The notes under the pieces were generated by a model, which was not told the DNA's origin, made no database searches, and was given only the letters and a program-made list of their open reading frames with translations. Source: Pampus argenteus (lineage: Eukaryota; Chordata; Actinopteri; Scombriformes; Stromateidae). Taken from it: a DNA stretch of 64,000 bases. Both the position numbers and the translations under genes were made by a program. Location: positions 18,404,001 to 18,468,000 of the forward strand of contig CM072861.1 of NCBI GenBank assembly GCA_036937835.1. Direction: 5' to 3'. The number at the start of each line of letters is the position of its first letter. Position 1 is the stretch's first letter. Below are positions 1-12,431 of this stretch, piece after piece.

Positions 1-1717
1 ACATCTGATGATTTTTCCTTCTTCTTCTTCTTCTTTCTCTCGAGCGGCCTTCACACCCACACCTCCTCCATTCCTGAGCAACATTCATTTCAACTATAAC
101 TTTCCAGATGAATGAATTATTTTGGTTATTTTATCTCCATACAGGGAAACTCATCACTGATTCTTTTGAATTACTTTTGTATATAACAACAAGAAAGAAA
201 GAAAGTTATAATTAACATGCAAGTCACTTTACATTGATTCTTCTTTGGTGGTATTTACCACAACCTCTATAATATACAGCCATATGAGACAAAGCAGCCA
301 CACCGATTAATGTCTGTTGCCTTTTAGAAAATTGGATTTTTAATTGGATCCACCTGAATGGAGGACAATACAACATCTTCAAAGTTTTGTCTGCAGCGTT
401 GCTGTCTTGAGATGGGTGTTCATAAGAAGAGTGAAAACTTGTACTGGTGCACATTGCACAATTTTCGTGTGGAGCTCAATTTAATATTCGCACATCAGAA
501 AGTACTCAGTCAGCTATGATAACAAATGTCTCGTGACTTTCTTTGAAGACTGAGTGTTTCTCAGTGAAGTCGCTGGTCATTTATATGCAGCCTTAGATCT
601 CTCTTATATTTCATGCATCATCCTCTCACTGGGTTCTCTCCAACTTCACATTCACCTCTCCAGTCATCAGTTTCTGTGTGTCAGTCTCGCTGCAGCTGAT
701 CGTTTCACTATTAGAACATTTAATAAGCATTCAGTCTATTTGTAAAATGCCCTGTGACAGAGTGCTTAATGACTTGGGGCTATTTACACATACATGTCAG
801 CTTTACCATGTGGGCTAATTCATCAACTGTCACGCAGGCACTCTCATAGACTGGGCCCTCTGCAGTTAGCTATTATAATGCTAATGTTATGGATTGAGAT
901 TGGATTGTAATTTTATCCGTGTCAGATCAAGCACTCCTATAGTAATGCCACATACCAGAGGGACACTGTATTGCTGTAGCAGGTCAACGTAAAAACCAAA
1001 ACACACCGTTGACAGAGAATAAATGAGGCGTAGAGAAGCTGCCTCTCATTTTTCCCTGCAGACACAGCAGTTTGAGCATCCCTCTCTGAAGCAGGCTAAT
1101 TGACTAAAAGTAGTTCAGAATGCATTTTGTGTGAAAATACACATCATCTGTACTGTACTTGTCCTGCAATTTATGACGTATACATATTTGAGTGTGTGTG
1201 TGTGTTTGTACCATCTTTGTAAGAGACGAAGCAGTCGAAACAGTGCTGTATCGTGAATGAAAGTTATTATTCTTGTGTTTTAGTACATTATCACATTACT
1301 AGACTGCAACGTGTCATGTCACTTTTACAGACTGTCTATAGTTTGTGATCACTATGATCAATATTTATTTATTATCCTCATCAGAAACGTTACGTCATGT
1401 TCTTTTTCGCTGAGTGCAGGGAAATTAGTGTGGACATTTCACAAAGTTGGGGGACTCACAGGAGACAGATCTTATTTTTCGGGAGATGATATGGGTCAAG
1501 CTCCCAAAATGTGGGATTGAAAATTTCCCATAATGCAACTTGATTGCATCCTTTCATCTTTCATCTTAAGTCGAGATAATCATGAGGGCTTATTATTTTA
1601 TTATTGACAAAGCTCCTCCAAAGCCACAAAAGACATAAGAGTTTATATTTGCTGGGTAGACATATAAACTGACCTCTTATGTGTAAAACTGAAGGAGTTT
1701 CCCCATACAGTTACAGG

Positions 1718-1796
1718 TTTAATATATATATATATATCTATACATACATATATATATATTTTATATGTTTTATTTATATATATATATATATATATA
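1718..1796. repeat. AT-rich low-complexity block, (TA)n
   Basis: Two long runs of alternating T and A are separated by a short T-rich interval. This is simple low-complexity DNA with no coding potential. Confidence 0.85.
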
Positions 1797-2857
1797 CATT
1801 ATTTTATTTTTATTTTTTTTAAAGTGTGTCAAATAATTCATAAACCCAGTAAAAGAAGATTTTAAAAAATATTTAAGATGTTTATTCAACATTGCACATT
1901 TGAATTGCAAAATATTGAAAAAAAAGCAACAACTAATGGTGTCACATTTATCTGAAGAAATGAACTGAATTAATCATTTCATTACAATGACCATCATGCT
2001 GATGATAAACATAATGTTTGGGAAGTTAAAGTCGGGATAGTTCATGGGAAAATCGTTTAAGGCTCCTTTAGGTTGGGTAATAAGTTTCGGGAATATTCTC
2101 TGCCAGTAAAGACCCTTGCAAGTATAGTAACACAAACATGATGAATGAGAGTGAGAGAAGGAGTGAGAACACACACCGGAAACGTCAACGTAATGAACTA
2201 CAGTCTGATGATGACAAATAGGAGAACAGAAACACACCCTACTGCAAAATGAGATTACTGAAGCATTATAGGTGATGTCACATGTAAAGGGTTGTACGGG
2301 AAAGGAGGAAATCAATACGGGTACAAGGGCTAAACTCTCAGTTGCAGAAGAGCACATACTGTGTATATTTTAACTAGTATATCACTGATAGTTTCATATG
2401 AATAGATTTCAAAACCCACTGTTCACATATGCAGGTTTGAATTATTACGCAGCATATAGTGAGTTTGCAAAAATATTTATATATGATTCCACTATTCACC
2501 ACATATGTGAAGTGTTATCTGCACTTTAAACTCACAACAACTCAAAGCTACACTTGGACGTATTATATATTTTTATATTCTGTCACGTTGTCTCACTCAG
2601 AGCAACCTGGAGAGCAAAACACTTGGTAACAAAATGTCTCGGTTATATTTTGTTCCGATAAAATATTCAATTTTTAAGTCTGGTGAAGAAAATGGGAGGA
2701 CCTCAACAATGTTTTTGGATACAAATCTCTAATTTGTTTTTATTTTCCTCAGAAGAAACAAGAACAAATTGAATCTCAGTTTTTACTTCTCACTTCGTCT
2801 CTTTGGTCTTCTGTATTAGAGAAAAAAAAAAAAGTTTTCCTAGTTTCAGTGGCCTGA

Positions 2858-2916
2858 ACACACACAAACACACACACACACACACAAATACACACACAAA
2901 CACACACACACACACT
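2858..2916. repeat. (CA)n microsatellite with interruptions
   Basis: Repeated CA units are interrupted by AAA and ATA steps. Both minus-strand open frames here are translations of this repeat and are not genes. Confidence 0.9.
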
Positions 2917-3623
2917 CTTCTCTGATAGTGGAGACCTTGTACACTGGATCGTGTAATGAATCACACAGGAACACAATCAGCCTAAAACACAGGCCATAAA
3001 TCTCTCTCGTGCACACACATGCACACACGCAGCAGGTTTCTTGTTGAGTCGGTGTAACACAGAGGCAGACAAGTGTCTGAGCAGCCTGCAGGCCTGCCGA
3101 GCTCCTTCTATATATCAACCAGACTCCCAGGGGTTGGAGGATACTGTGTTTTTACCATAAATAAGTTGTGTACAACAATCTTATGTTAGTCATGCAAGCG
3201 TCCCATCTGTGTATGTTCGAGCGTGTGCATGTATGCACATCTGCTCATTTTCCCCTTTTTCTGCTTCACCTACACGTTTCTAATATTTCTCACTCATATT
3301 TATTTAGATAAATAAAGCCTGTCTGTCCAAGGGGCCTACATGAGTGTTGTTCATGTAAATTAAAGTCCACTTGTGGGAATGGTTTGATGATTGAGCTGAG
3401 AGAGAAGGAGAACAAGGGGACAGGGGCTAGTTATCCACTTGCTGATGTGGGACCTCATGTAGGGAGTGGAATATAGCAGACGCTAATCTTTCACCCTAAT
3501 ACAGCTCTATACCAGCTGTCTCCCAAGCCCCTGCAATGAAGACAGATGATAGTGAAAGGCTATGATCAGTGGGAGCGGGAATTCATTTGCTAGTGTAAGA
3601 GAGTGAGAGAGATTGAAAAAAGT

Positions 3624-3665
3624 GCGTGTGTGTGTGTGTGTGTGTGCGTGTGTGTGTGTGTGTGC
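3624..3665. repeat. (GT)n microsatellite
   Basis: About 20 GT units with two GC interruptions. The overlapping minus-strand frame with a His-Thr run is a repeat translation. Confidence 0.9.
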
Positions 3666-4494
3666 GCTCCAGCTGTAGAGCAATGATAGAGAGGAGTGAG
3701 CCATGCTGTTTTCACAGGCCATTTCCCCCAGGCTTACTGTGTGCACAGCCAGAACATACAGAGACAGCGCCAAGATAGAGATGACTATTCATTTAGCTTA
3801 GAATATTTAAGGTAAAGGATGAAGCAAACATAATGACTTTGCGGTTCAAAAAGGTTATAAACATTATTCAGTCTGCCACTTTTCTCCAGACTCAAATATC
3901 AGATGTTTATAGTACACAGAGGATGGGTACATTGAATTATTTATGTGTCCTAATCACATTATTTTAAGTTGGCAAAACTTTGCACAAGCTTTGCCAACAT
4001 TAAATATCAACAGCTGCATGAAAAACTGATAAAATACTGCCACCTTCTCATACCCAACACAAAAAAATTAAAAAATCGTAATTTATATCAGTGTATTTCA
4101 ACACAATTAAATGTGAATGCAATGTAACATATTGGAAGCATTGAGATGAGTCTGCTCTTTAATAAATGCAGCCTGAGGCCCTGGCATAGATTAACATGAG
4201 CCATCTGGGTACATGTGAGGTTCAGCTGATGCAATGCTACCAGTATCTTTCTCATTAACAAGATATTAAGTGACTTGTTGGAATCAATCAAAGGAGGCTT
4301 TCACCAAGCAAGAACACCAGCCCCCAAAGTCCAGTTTGTTTAATTAGTGTGAACACTGTGTACCGTACGGTTTGTTGAACAATGCCCGGGTCCGCTTGAA
4401 AAGGTTCATGTGTAATGTTACATTACATAGAAAAATGCTGAGATTCATGGATTTATTTGAGAGTACTCACAAGCTCGACAACGTAACAAATGTA

Positions 4495-4640
4495 GCGTAG
4501 TTGATGACGCAGGTGTACTCTTCTTCTTATTTCTTTTCCCCATCCGCCTTGGGCAAAGACCTGCCCCTATTCTGCTATTCTGCCTTTGATTGGCTAGTGC
4601 TCCTACTGCCTTCATTGGTTAGGTTTAGACATGAGGAGTG
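4495..4640. repeat. Possible degraded interspersed repeat
   Basis: The block contains the phrases TTTGATTGGCTAGTGCTCC and CTTCATTGGTTAGG, which resemble a phrase seen in dispersed fish repeats I recall. No terminal repeats or target-site duplications could be delimited, so the family is not named. A masking search would decide. Confidence 0.3.
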
Positions 4641-7600
4641 AGATTTGTTACGGTTGGTTTATGTTCAACTAGCCGTTTATTTTCCACATGTTTTCCTAGT
4701 ATATCAATAGGACAGTGAGAGATTAACAGCGTTGCCCCCTCCTCACTGGGGTTTGATTCCCCCCAGGAAGATATGAATGACATAGAACATGAGGTTAGGT
4801 AGTTATGTAATAATTGGACCGTCAAATGAAGAGATGCCCTTTTCAAATGCTCCCTCTGCTCTTTGCACCTGAGGGACATTTCAGAGCCCTGAATCTGCTG
4901 ACTCATTAATGCAAGCTAAAGAATGATGCTTAGCACACACTCTATGGGATTGTGTTGCTTTGCACACACACACACACACATTTCTCAAAGTAATCCCCTT
5001 GCTCTGTTTTTCCTCGCCTCGAATCAAATTGAGCAGCCACCACCACAACAAACACCACAAAAACAATTTGGTTCCCTGTTAGTTATGGAAGTGACATATA
5101 ATCGTCATATAACTGCGGCTGGAACATTTATAGAGAATCTGACACCTCGCTTCTATACAGACTCTCTCGCTCTTTCTCTGCACTCTGCGAATACATACAT
5201 GAGAGATGTGATGGCGACAAAGCAAGAGCAGAATGACAGTATCACAGAGACATGCAGATACAAAGACACAAACACAGTGTGCAGGCTCATTTGCTCACAC
5301 AGCCATGCATGCGCGTACATTCTGCAGCGACAAAATGTGTTTGCACGCAAGCAAACAAGTGTAAATACAGCGGATTCTGGAGATGGAGCTACACAAACAC
5401 AGAAAAATGAACCCACTCTTATCACCCCCTCCCCCAATAACACGTCTCACACGTGTACACGCCAGCACGAGTGGGTTTGAATAGTATTTTGGATAAGCTG
5501 CCCTGACTGATTGGTGTGGGGGTAGTAGTGGGCACAACATCTTCAGAGACATAAAAACAAATCCGCAGGACGAGGAGTATAAACCTTTATGCTTTATCCG
5601 TGTACATATACATTTTCTTTAGAACTACGACAGCTATTCTATTATGTAATCAGCTGTGTATTGAAGCTGTCAGTGTCTTAAGCTGCCTGTGAAGATGCAC
5701 TCTATACATAGACGCCTCTTGCCGTTCCTCCTGCACTAGGCCTACACACTCTGACTCACTCAACAGCTCCGCACTGATCCTCCAACAGCATGTATCTTAA
5801 AGATAGGCATAGGCGAAACTTTTGCAGCAACAGTACAGTAGCTTTGTAAAAAAAAAAAAAAAAGGCTATGTCTGCTGTTTTCTGACTTAAAAAAACGTGA
5901 TTATAGGAAGTCAAGTTCTGGTACAATGAGAAAGTGGTGAAAGGAAATGCATTGTAACATTGGTAAACACTGTTTCCCAGTTCTTCACCATAGTAACCAC
6001 TCTGCAGGAAGATGGGCCATGGCCGGAGGCTGAGTGGAAATGACAAACAAATGCACTGAGCTGGGAAATGTTCTTAACCTGGTCTGTATTCATTTGCATA
6101 CCAAACTATGCCCTCAAGATGTGGGCATTTCAATAGTGAAGCGTGTGTGTGTGTTACATAAGAAATCCCTGCACATGTATAGAGTGTGCCCTATATTATA
6201 CAATATAGTGTCACTCATCGTCCACAGCTCTGTACATTAGAGTGGTCCAGTCATGTACAAACTTACTGCATTCAATCAACTAATCAACCCCATAATTTGA
6301 AGGTGATTTCTCAAAATGGATTTTACATAAACAGTGAGAGTGGGGTATGCAGTGAATATTTAGCCTGAAGGAACATCTTTTATTGCCATACAACTTGTTT
6401 CAGTATGCTCAACATGTCCACCCACACAATGGCTTGTGGGGTACTTGTACACACATGAATCGTATGAATGCACACAAGCGCAAAGGCACAAATCCAAGCT
6501 TACATCACAAATTTAGAAATACAGTTTACTGTTTCTCCATGGGGACTCTTTGTACCGGTCAAAATATTTCTCATCCTCCTTATTTTCCTCCATCTCAACC
6601 TCCTCCACTACTTCCTCTTCTTTTCCTACTCTGCTATTTCTCCTTTTTTTCAGTTCCTATATACAGTATTCTTTTTATTGTTTGCCTAACTGCAGGTCTT
6701 CTAATCAGGACACAAGTCAGGAACAGTGCTTTAAATACTAATATCAGCATGGTAACATACAACAACAATAACAATGCTAACTTGCTGAAGTTGTTTACCA
6801 TGTTCAACATCTTAGTTTATGTGTGCTGTGGTTGATGGTAATAGGTGACCTCTTTGATAGCTGCCAATCTATTTGAGTCTAGCAAAAAGACTATGAGCCG
6901 GTGGAGGCACATACCCAGAGAGCTTTGCTTCCATTAAAGTAATTAGAGGGTAATCAGGATGGGGACACTGCAGCCCCCCCCCCACCTCACTCCAGCCCTC
7001 ACACAGACCTGTTGCTAGGAAACCCAACAGAGGGCCCGTGGAAGGACTATCAAAAACAAACCAGCCTTGTGCCTGATAATAAATTCCCTGCATCATGGAA
7101 AGCATCACTGAATGGCAAATACAGACACAGTAATATGATGGCCCAGTTGTAACGCTAAAAGACAAGGTCAGGGCTGTGAGAAAGAACACAAATAGCTTTC
7201 CCTTCCACAAGGTAGAAAATGAGTTTTAAAGGGCTGAGAGATGACACAAAATGTAGCATATGTTTTTTTATTTGATCAATGCAATCAGAAATGTTTCTAT
7301 TTCAGTAAGGCAGGTTAAGAAAGTAGGAAGAAGCTCTAAATAGCCTGTGACGCATGTTATGCTTCCTTCGTGTCTCCATAGGAGTGTTAGCGGTATTGTA
7401 TACGTTGCTCAGTATGTATCTGTCCCATTAATGATGGAGCAGCATGTTGGTAATTATGGAGAAGAAGGGAAGACATGGGTTAATTATCCCACATAATGAG
7501 ACAAGATGTTTCTTCCTCACACATCTTTTTCATTACATCCACCATTCTCTCTGCTCTTTTACCTCTCTTCATCTCTCTCACTCTAATAAACACACAACGA

Positions 7601-10048
7601 TCCAACGACCTCTCTTGATTTGCCTCCCTCTTGATCCGCTCTCTCTCTCTCACACACACACTAATTATTATACATTTGCTTTCCTAATTGCTGATTCTCT
7701 TGTGTTTGTGAATTCCCCCGTGGATGCAGAGTGAAAAGTCCCGCTGGCCTGGATGGCGACTCGCTGTACTGAGACTTCAAGGTTTGCAGAGTGAGACCAG
7801 GGAGAAAGAGGAAAGATAGGGAGCAGGGGGTGTTACAGCACAGAGGGTGCGATGAAGCAAAATGTCTACTGGAAAAAAAATGTAGAAAGTGATGGGTTGT
7901 TTTTTTTTGTCAGGGTATGATTCACTCGATCGGCAGCTGCTGTTAAACTCGTGGGATCGATGTCTCATAACACAAGACTCTAAAGTCATCCAGAGTCTAA
8001 AGTTGCTTTTAGGTGAAGAAAGTTTATGTTGTCTGGTTAAAAAGGAGAATCCTGACTTTCTCCACCACAAGGGACAATGAGCCACTGCACACAGTAGCTA
8101 AAACAATAACAGGGTACTCATGTGGGGTGGCCTGGACAAGGTAAGACACAAACACACACATACACAAAATAATCTTAATCCTGGCTGCACTGTCCGTGAG
8201 TCATATTAGCACCCTCTGCATAATGTATGGTACTTGAAGGCTTATAGTCGTACACCCACTCAGTGCCTCTGAAATGTTCTCTGTAGCTGTCCACGACTCG
8301 GAGCGGTGCTACAGTGATCTTCATGTAGCAGCAGGCAGTTTTTGTATAATAATTTCGCAGACGTAATGTAAAGCCACGTGTGCATGAACGATAAGCTATG
8401 ACTAACATAAGTGGGCTTCGGCATCCTTTTGCTGAAGTAATGGCTTTAATAGAATGTCTTTTTGTATGAGCGGACATGAATCTAAATGACTGGATTTCTG
8501 ATGTCAGTCCGCAAGGCCTTTTTCATTCATTATGTGCCTGTCCATATGTAGGCAGGATCTGTATGCATGCATCTGTGGATGTGACACTGTTAACGCTGAG
8601 GTATTTTCTCTGCAGAGAGCACTTTTTTTTTATATTCACTTTTTCTTTTTTTTTCCTTCTCGTACTAATAGGGTGCTGTCAGAATTACTGATACATACGC
8701 TGCTGACTAGCAACAACCAGGACAGTAACCGGGGATGTGCGCAGGCAAAAAATGTGCTTTGTGTGGTGAATTTTAGTGTTCAGTGTATTACCCACAATCA
8801 CTCACCTTTTGACAATGCATTTTATCCTACTGTCAATGTTGAATGCTAACAAAACCCCCCCAGGGTACAATAGGAATACTGGTATAATATATCTTAAAAG
8901 AACACAAGAGCTACTATATTTCATTTTATAATATCGTGTAATGCTCCATGTTTGTAGATATTTTGGAGGCTGTTGAATTGTATTTTGTTACGTACTGATA
9001 TGTGAACATTTTGAAAGACATAGAGAACACATTCACATTCTACAATTTTTTCAACAATATATAATAATAATGATAATAGCATAATAATATAACAACACAT
9101 AGTTATAGGGGTGCAGGGAGTATAACCCATAAGGTGTCCTCCTCATACTGTAAACAGCATTCACCATGTTTGAGAATCCGAAATGATGTTCATTATCCAC
9201 CCGCAATTAAACATGTCACATACCTGCTGGGCAACACAGGTGAACATGCTGTCAAATGTGACAGGATGCAGCTGTGCATGAGAGTGTGTTTCGCGTGTGC
9301 ATGTGCGTCTGTGTGTATACAGAGAGGGTGTGTATGTGTGTGCTTGTATCCAGCCCCTCATGACTAATCTGACAGTCACACTTGTCCACCTGGTTCTTCC
9401 TTCATTATCACTACAGACAGCTCAGCACCTGTCTGGATCGCAGAAGGTAATAGGTTTTCATTAAAGTATTCTTTGACAACATTATCACCACAACTAAGAG
9501 AACAGAATTATTACAGTAAATGAAAATGATTTTTTTTGGAGGTTTTGTGTTATCTCTCTTCTATCTTGACCCAATTAGAGATGAGGGCATGGCCTCCGCA
9601 GAGCTGTGACCACACAAGAATAAATACATATGATAAGAGCATGATGAGCACTGTGTTTCAGTAATTGTGTCACTGTGTCTGTCAGTGTGTGTGTGTGTGC
9701 CCGCTGACACATTCCAGTAATGTTTATCATTAAATTCACCAACAGTATTTCACTCTCATCTCCTCGTGAGAACTCACCTCTTTCTGTCAGGGGAGTATTT
9801 TTTTTAAAATCTGGAGTGTCAACCTGTTTCAAAGGAAGAGAGAATACAGAAATCTACAATATGTGATGTTACTGTTTATCAGGGCTTCACTACTGTTGCC
9901 GAGATCTAACATACAACAGAGTTTAGTAGGAAAGAAGCATGGATCCATTCATTAATTGGACTCACCAGCTGGTGTACCCACACATTAATAAACTGTGACT
10001 GAGTTTATATATAGTAACAAAAAAATTTAAAAAAACGTCAAATCAATG

Positions 10049-10105
<57 letters not shown>

Positions 10106-10352
10106 TGTGTAGTAGGACAGCCTGGCAGTGGCCTCAACATCTACAGAGTGAGGTAACACACTCCACTGAGTCTGATTACTTTTTTTTCTTGTGTGTGTGT
10201 GTGTGTGTGTGTGTTTGTATGTGTGGATGTGGATGTGGATGTGTATATTTTGTGGGCAAAGTCCGACGAAGTAATGTCACACTCCATTATTCTCAGATAG
10301 CTCTAATACTGTAGGTGTGCGTCTCTCTCTCTCTCTCTGTGTGTGTGTGTAT
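10049..10352. repeat. Cluster of GT, GGATGT and TC/TG microsatellites
   Basis: A pure (GT)n tract of about 28 units occupies 10049-10104. A second GT tract covers about 10190-10215 and grades into GGATGT hexamer copies at 10221-10245. A (TC)n then (TG)n tract lies at 10321-10352. The open frames across them are repeat translations. Confidence 0.9.
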
Positions 10353-10913
10353 GTATGTGAGTGGTCTCCAAGGAGCGCCTGTCAGGGTGAACCGGGGTCT
10401 GGTGCTAACGGAGCATGGGAGCCGATACTCAGCACTGTTTAAATTACTGAAAGGAAAAGAAGGGGGAGGAAGAAAGTTTAGGCTACATCTTTCTTTAAAG
10501 GTCTCTGTCACATTAGAGAGGCTCCACTGTCTTGTTACCCTGTAAAGGTAAACCTTATTACAATGAACTATCATGCTCTATTAGCTTCCAAAAGCAAGAG
10601 TCACATCCAATAAAGAGCAACATTTGTTCTGCTTCTGTTACAAGTGAAACAAGTAGAAATATGAATAAAAACGAGATGCTATTTGTATAAGGTGTAGTAT
10701 TACATGATAGTACATTTGTGCAATTTTCTTGTAAAAACATATTAGACATACAGCACACAGAAGATTGACAAAATAAAAGAACCACTTAAGTAGCCCTTAA
10801 AAAATAACTTATTAAAAAGATTTTTTTTAATAAAAGAGAGAGACATGTAGAGGGGATTGGGTTGAAAATATCCAGTAGAATAGGCTGATGATGCAATACA
10901 AGATGATAGAATA

Positions 10914-11262
10914 GGAAAGGAAAGGAAAGGAAAGGAAAGGAAAGGATGTCTCTTAAGATTAATCTTGAGACGCCAAATAAAAGCCCTCATTTCAAATTAA
11001 AAGCACTCTATTATTTCATACATGGTCCTGCCTAAAATATGTTTGTTTGATTTTTCTACAACCAATCTGGTGACTGCAGGAAATTAGGTCACAGCCTCCA
11101 TGTTAAGAACCAATGCACTAGAATAACATGGGATTGGATGATCAGAACAGATAGGATAGGGTCAGTTTGGATCCATAGGATAGGATAGGATAGGATAGGA
11201 TAGGATAGGATAGGATATGATATGATATGATATGAAAAGGATCTGATTTGATTTGATTTGAT
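10914..11262. repeat. Compound pentanucleotide repeats
   Basis: (GGAAA)n runs at 10914-10946. After about 230 bases of related, less regular sequence come (GGATA)n at 11175-11216, (TGATA)n at 11216-11234 and (TGATT)n at 11244-11262. All keep a 5-base period, and adjacent arrays differ by one or two bases per unit. This suggests one array family diversifying by point mutation followed by local expansion. Confidence 0.9.
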
Positions 11263-11662
11263 TTTGAAATACGCAAGAACAGGCTTAGACAGGATCAGAC
11301 AGGATCAAATCTGATCCGATGTGATTTTATTTGATTCGGTTCTGTCATAAACACATTTTGTTCAAATTGGATCGAAAGGATCGGAAAGGATGTGAAAAGA
11401 AAAGCAAACATTCCAGAAACAAAGCAGGTGTGCATAATGAGATTTCACACAGGTTCACACATGCGCATGTAAGGATTTAAATGCACCACATTGTTTAGAA
11501 ACAGCACACAGACAGTCTAGTTATGAGTCATTCGTCACACCTGGTTGAGTGTGATAAATGCTCTAGCTCTTTCAGGAGTGATCAAGGACCTGTAATCATT
11601 ACTAATAAAGACACATAAACAGATTATTGAGGCACCAGTATTTATAATAATCGACTCACACT

Positions 11663-11795
11663 GGATGATGTCACTCCCTCCACAGGGAAACTAGCTGTAG
11701 GATGATGTCATGGGCTCAAGCTAATCATGTCCGAGGGACCACATTGATGTCTGGGAGCCTGATTGGATTGGCGATATGCACAATGGATGATGTCA
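11663..11795 (+). promoter_or_regulatory. Candidate regulatory cluster, three GGATGATGTCA copies
   Basis: The identical 11-mer GGATGATGTCA occurs at 11663-11673, 11700-11710 and 11785-11795, all on the same strand. Its core TGATGTCA is one base from the CRE/ATF site TGACGTCA and matches ATF/AP-1 hybrid sites. The flanking sequence is not repetitive, so this is not a simple tandem repeat. A regulatory role is inferred only. Confidence 0.35.
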
Positions 11796-12362
11796 TCCAT
11801 CTCACTTGGCACTGGCCCAGTTGTGCCATGGGCACAGCCTGCGTGAATGATGAACTGTGCTAATAGCAACACTGTTAGAGCTGATGCTTAGTGACAAGAG
11901 AAAGCCCGACAGAGGAAAGGAAGGGGAAAGCGAAACAAAAAAGAGCCTCAGAAGTAGTTCCCTTCAGGCTGTTTTTGACCTGTTCTTGATGGTTTTAAAT
12001 AAAAATAAAAAAAACCTCCAACCTTTGAAAGGGCATGCAGCCAGAGTGCTGTGGCAATGCTTAAGCACCCTCCGTGATATAGAGGAAGAATATTATGATT
12101 ATGAATCACGGACAGGCCCTCACAGGCACTGGCCTGCTTTTTATTTAAGATAACGCTCCAGCCAGAGAATAGTGTGCAAGACTGGTGCTGAGCAGAGTGT
12201 GATAGACTATGAGACACTGTCACAGTTAGAAACATAAACGAATAGCCGTTGTACATTGTTTGTCATTTGTCATTGGAAGTGTAGGATTGACTGAGTCTCA
12301 CCTACCCCTCCTCTCTGAAGTGAGAGATGGAGATGGAGTGTTTCGGCAGAGGAAACCCATCT

Positions 12363-12431
12363 GTCACCCTGGCAACAGGGGAGGTGGGAGGGGTATTATC
12401 CAGTAGAGACAGAGCGCCGGCCTGTCAATCA
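12363..12431. promoter_or_regulatory. Candidate enhancer core with RFX X-box and PBX-MEIS decamer
   Basis: GTCACCCTGGCAAC at 12363-12376 fits the RFX X-box consensus GTNRCC-N2-RGYAAC in every position. CTGTCAATCA at 12422-12431 is the exact complement of the PBX-MEIS/PREP composite site TGATTGACAG. The two lie 45 bases apart in a non-repetitive, fairly GC-rich stretch. The target gene is unknown; rasgef1c is the nearest one seen downstream. Confidence 0.35.

Larger units (their letters stand above)
1..10040. other. Intergenic DNA, no gene recognised
   Basis: No open frame in this stretch looks like a protein. The frames are short and are dominated by repeat-encoded Cys-Val, His-Thr or Ser-Leu runs. 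Contents seen are a (TA)n-rich block near 1720-1795, (CA/GT)n tracts near 2860-2915, 3624-3665 and 4963-4980, several poly-A/T runs, and a possible old interspersed repeat near 4495-4640. A 13-base X-box-like inverted motif, GTTGCTAGGAAAC, lies at 7011-7023. The stretch could be intergenic or part of an intron of a gene outside the window. The sequence does not decide between these. Confidence 0.6.

Noticed and set aside
4923..5480. 185 aa + strand frame
   Set aside because: Low-complexity Thr/His/Ser-rich translation containing a CA repeat, with no family resemblance and no splice partners.
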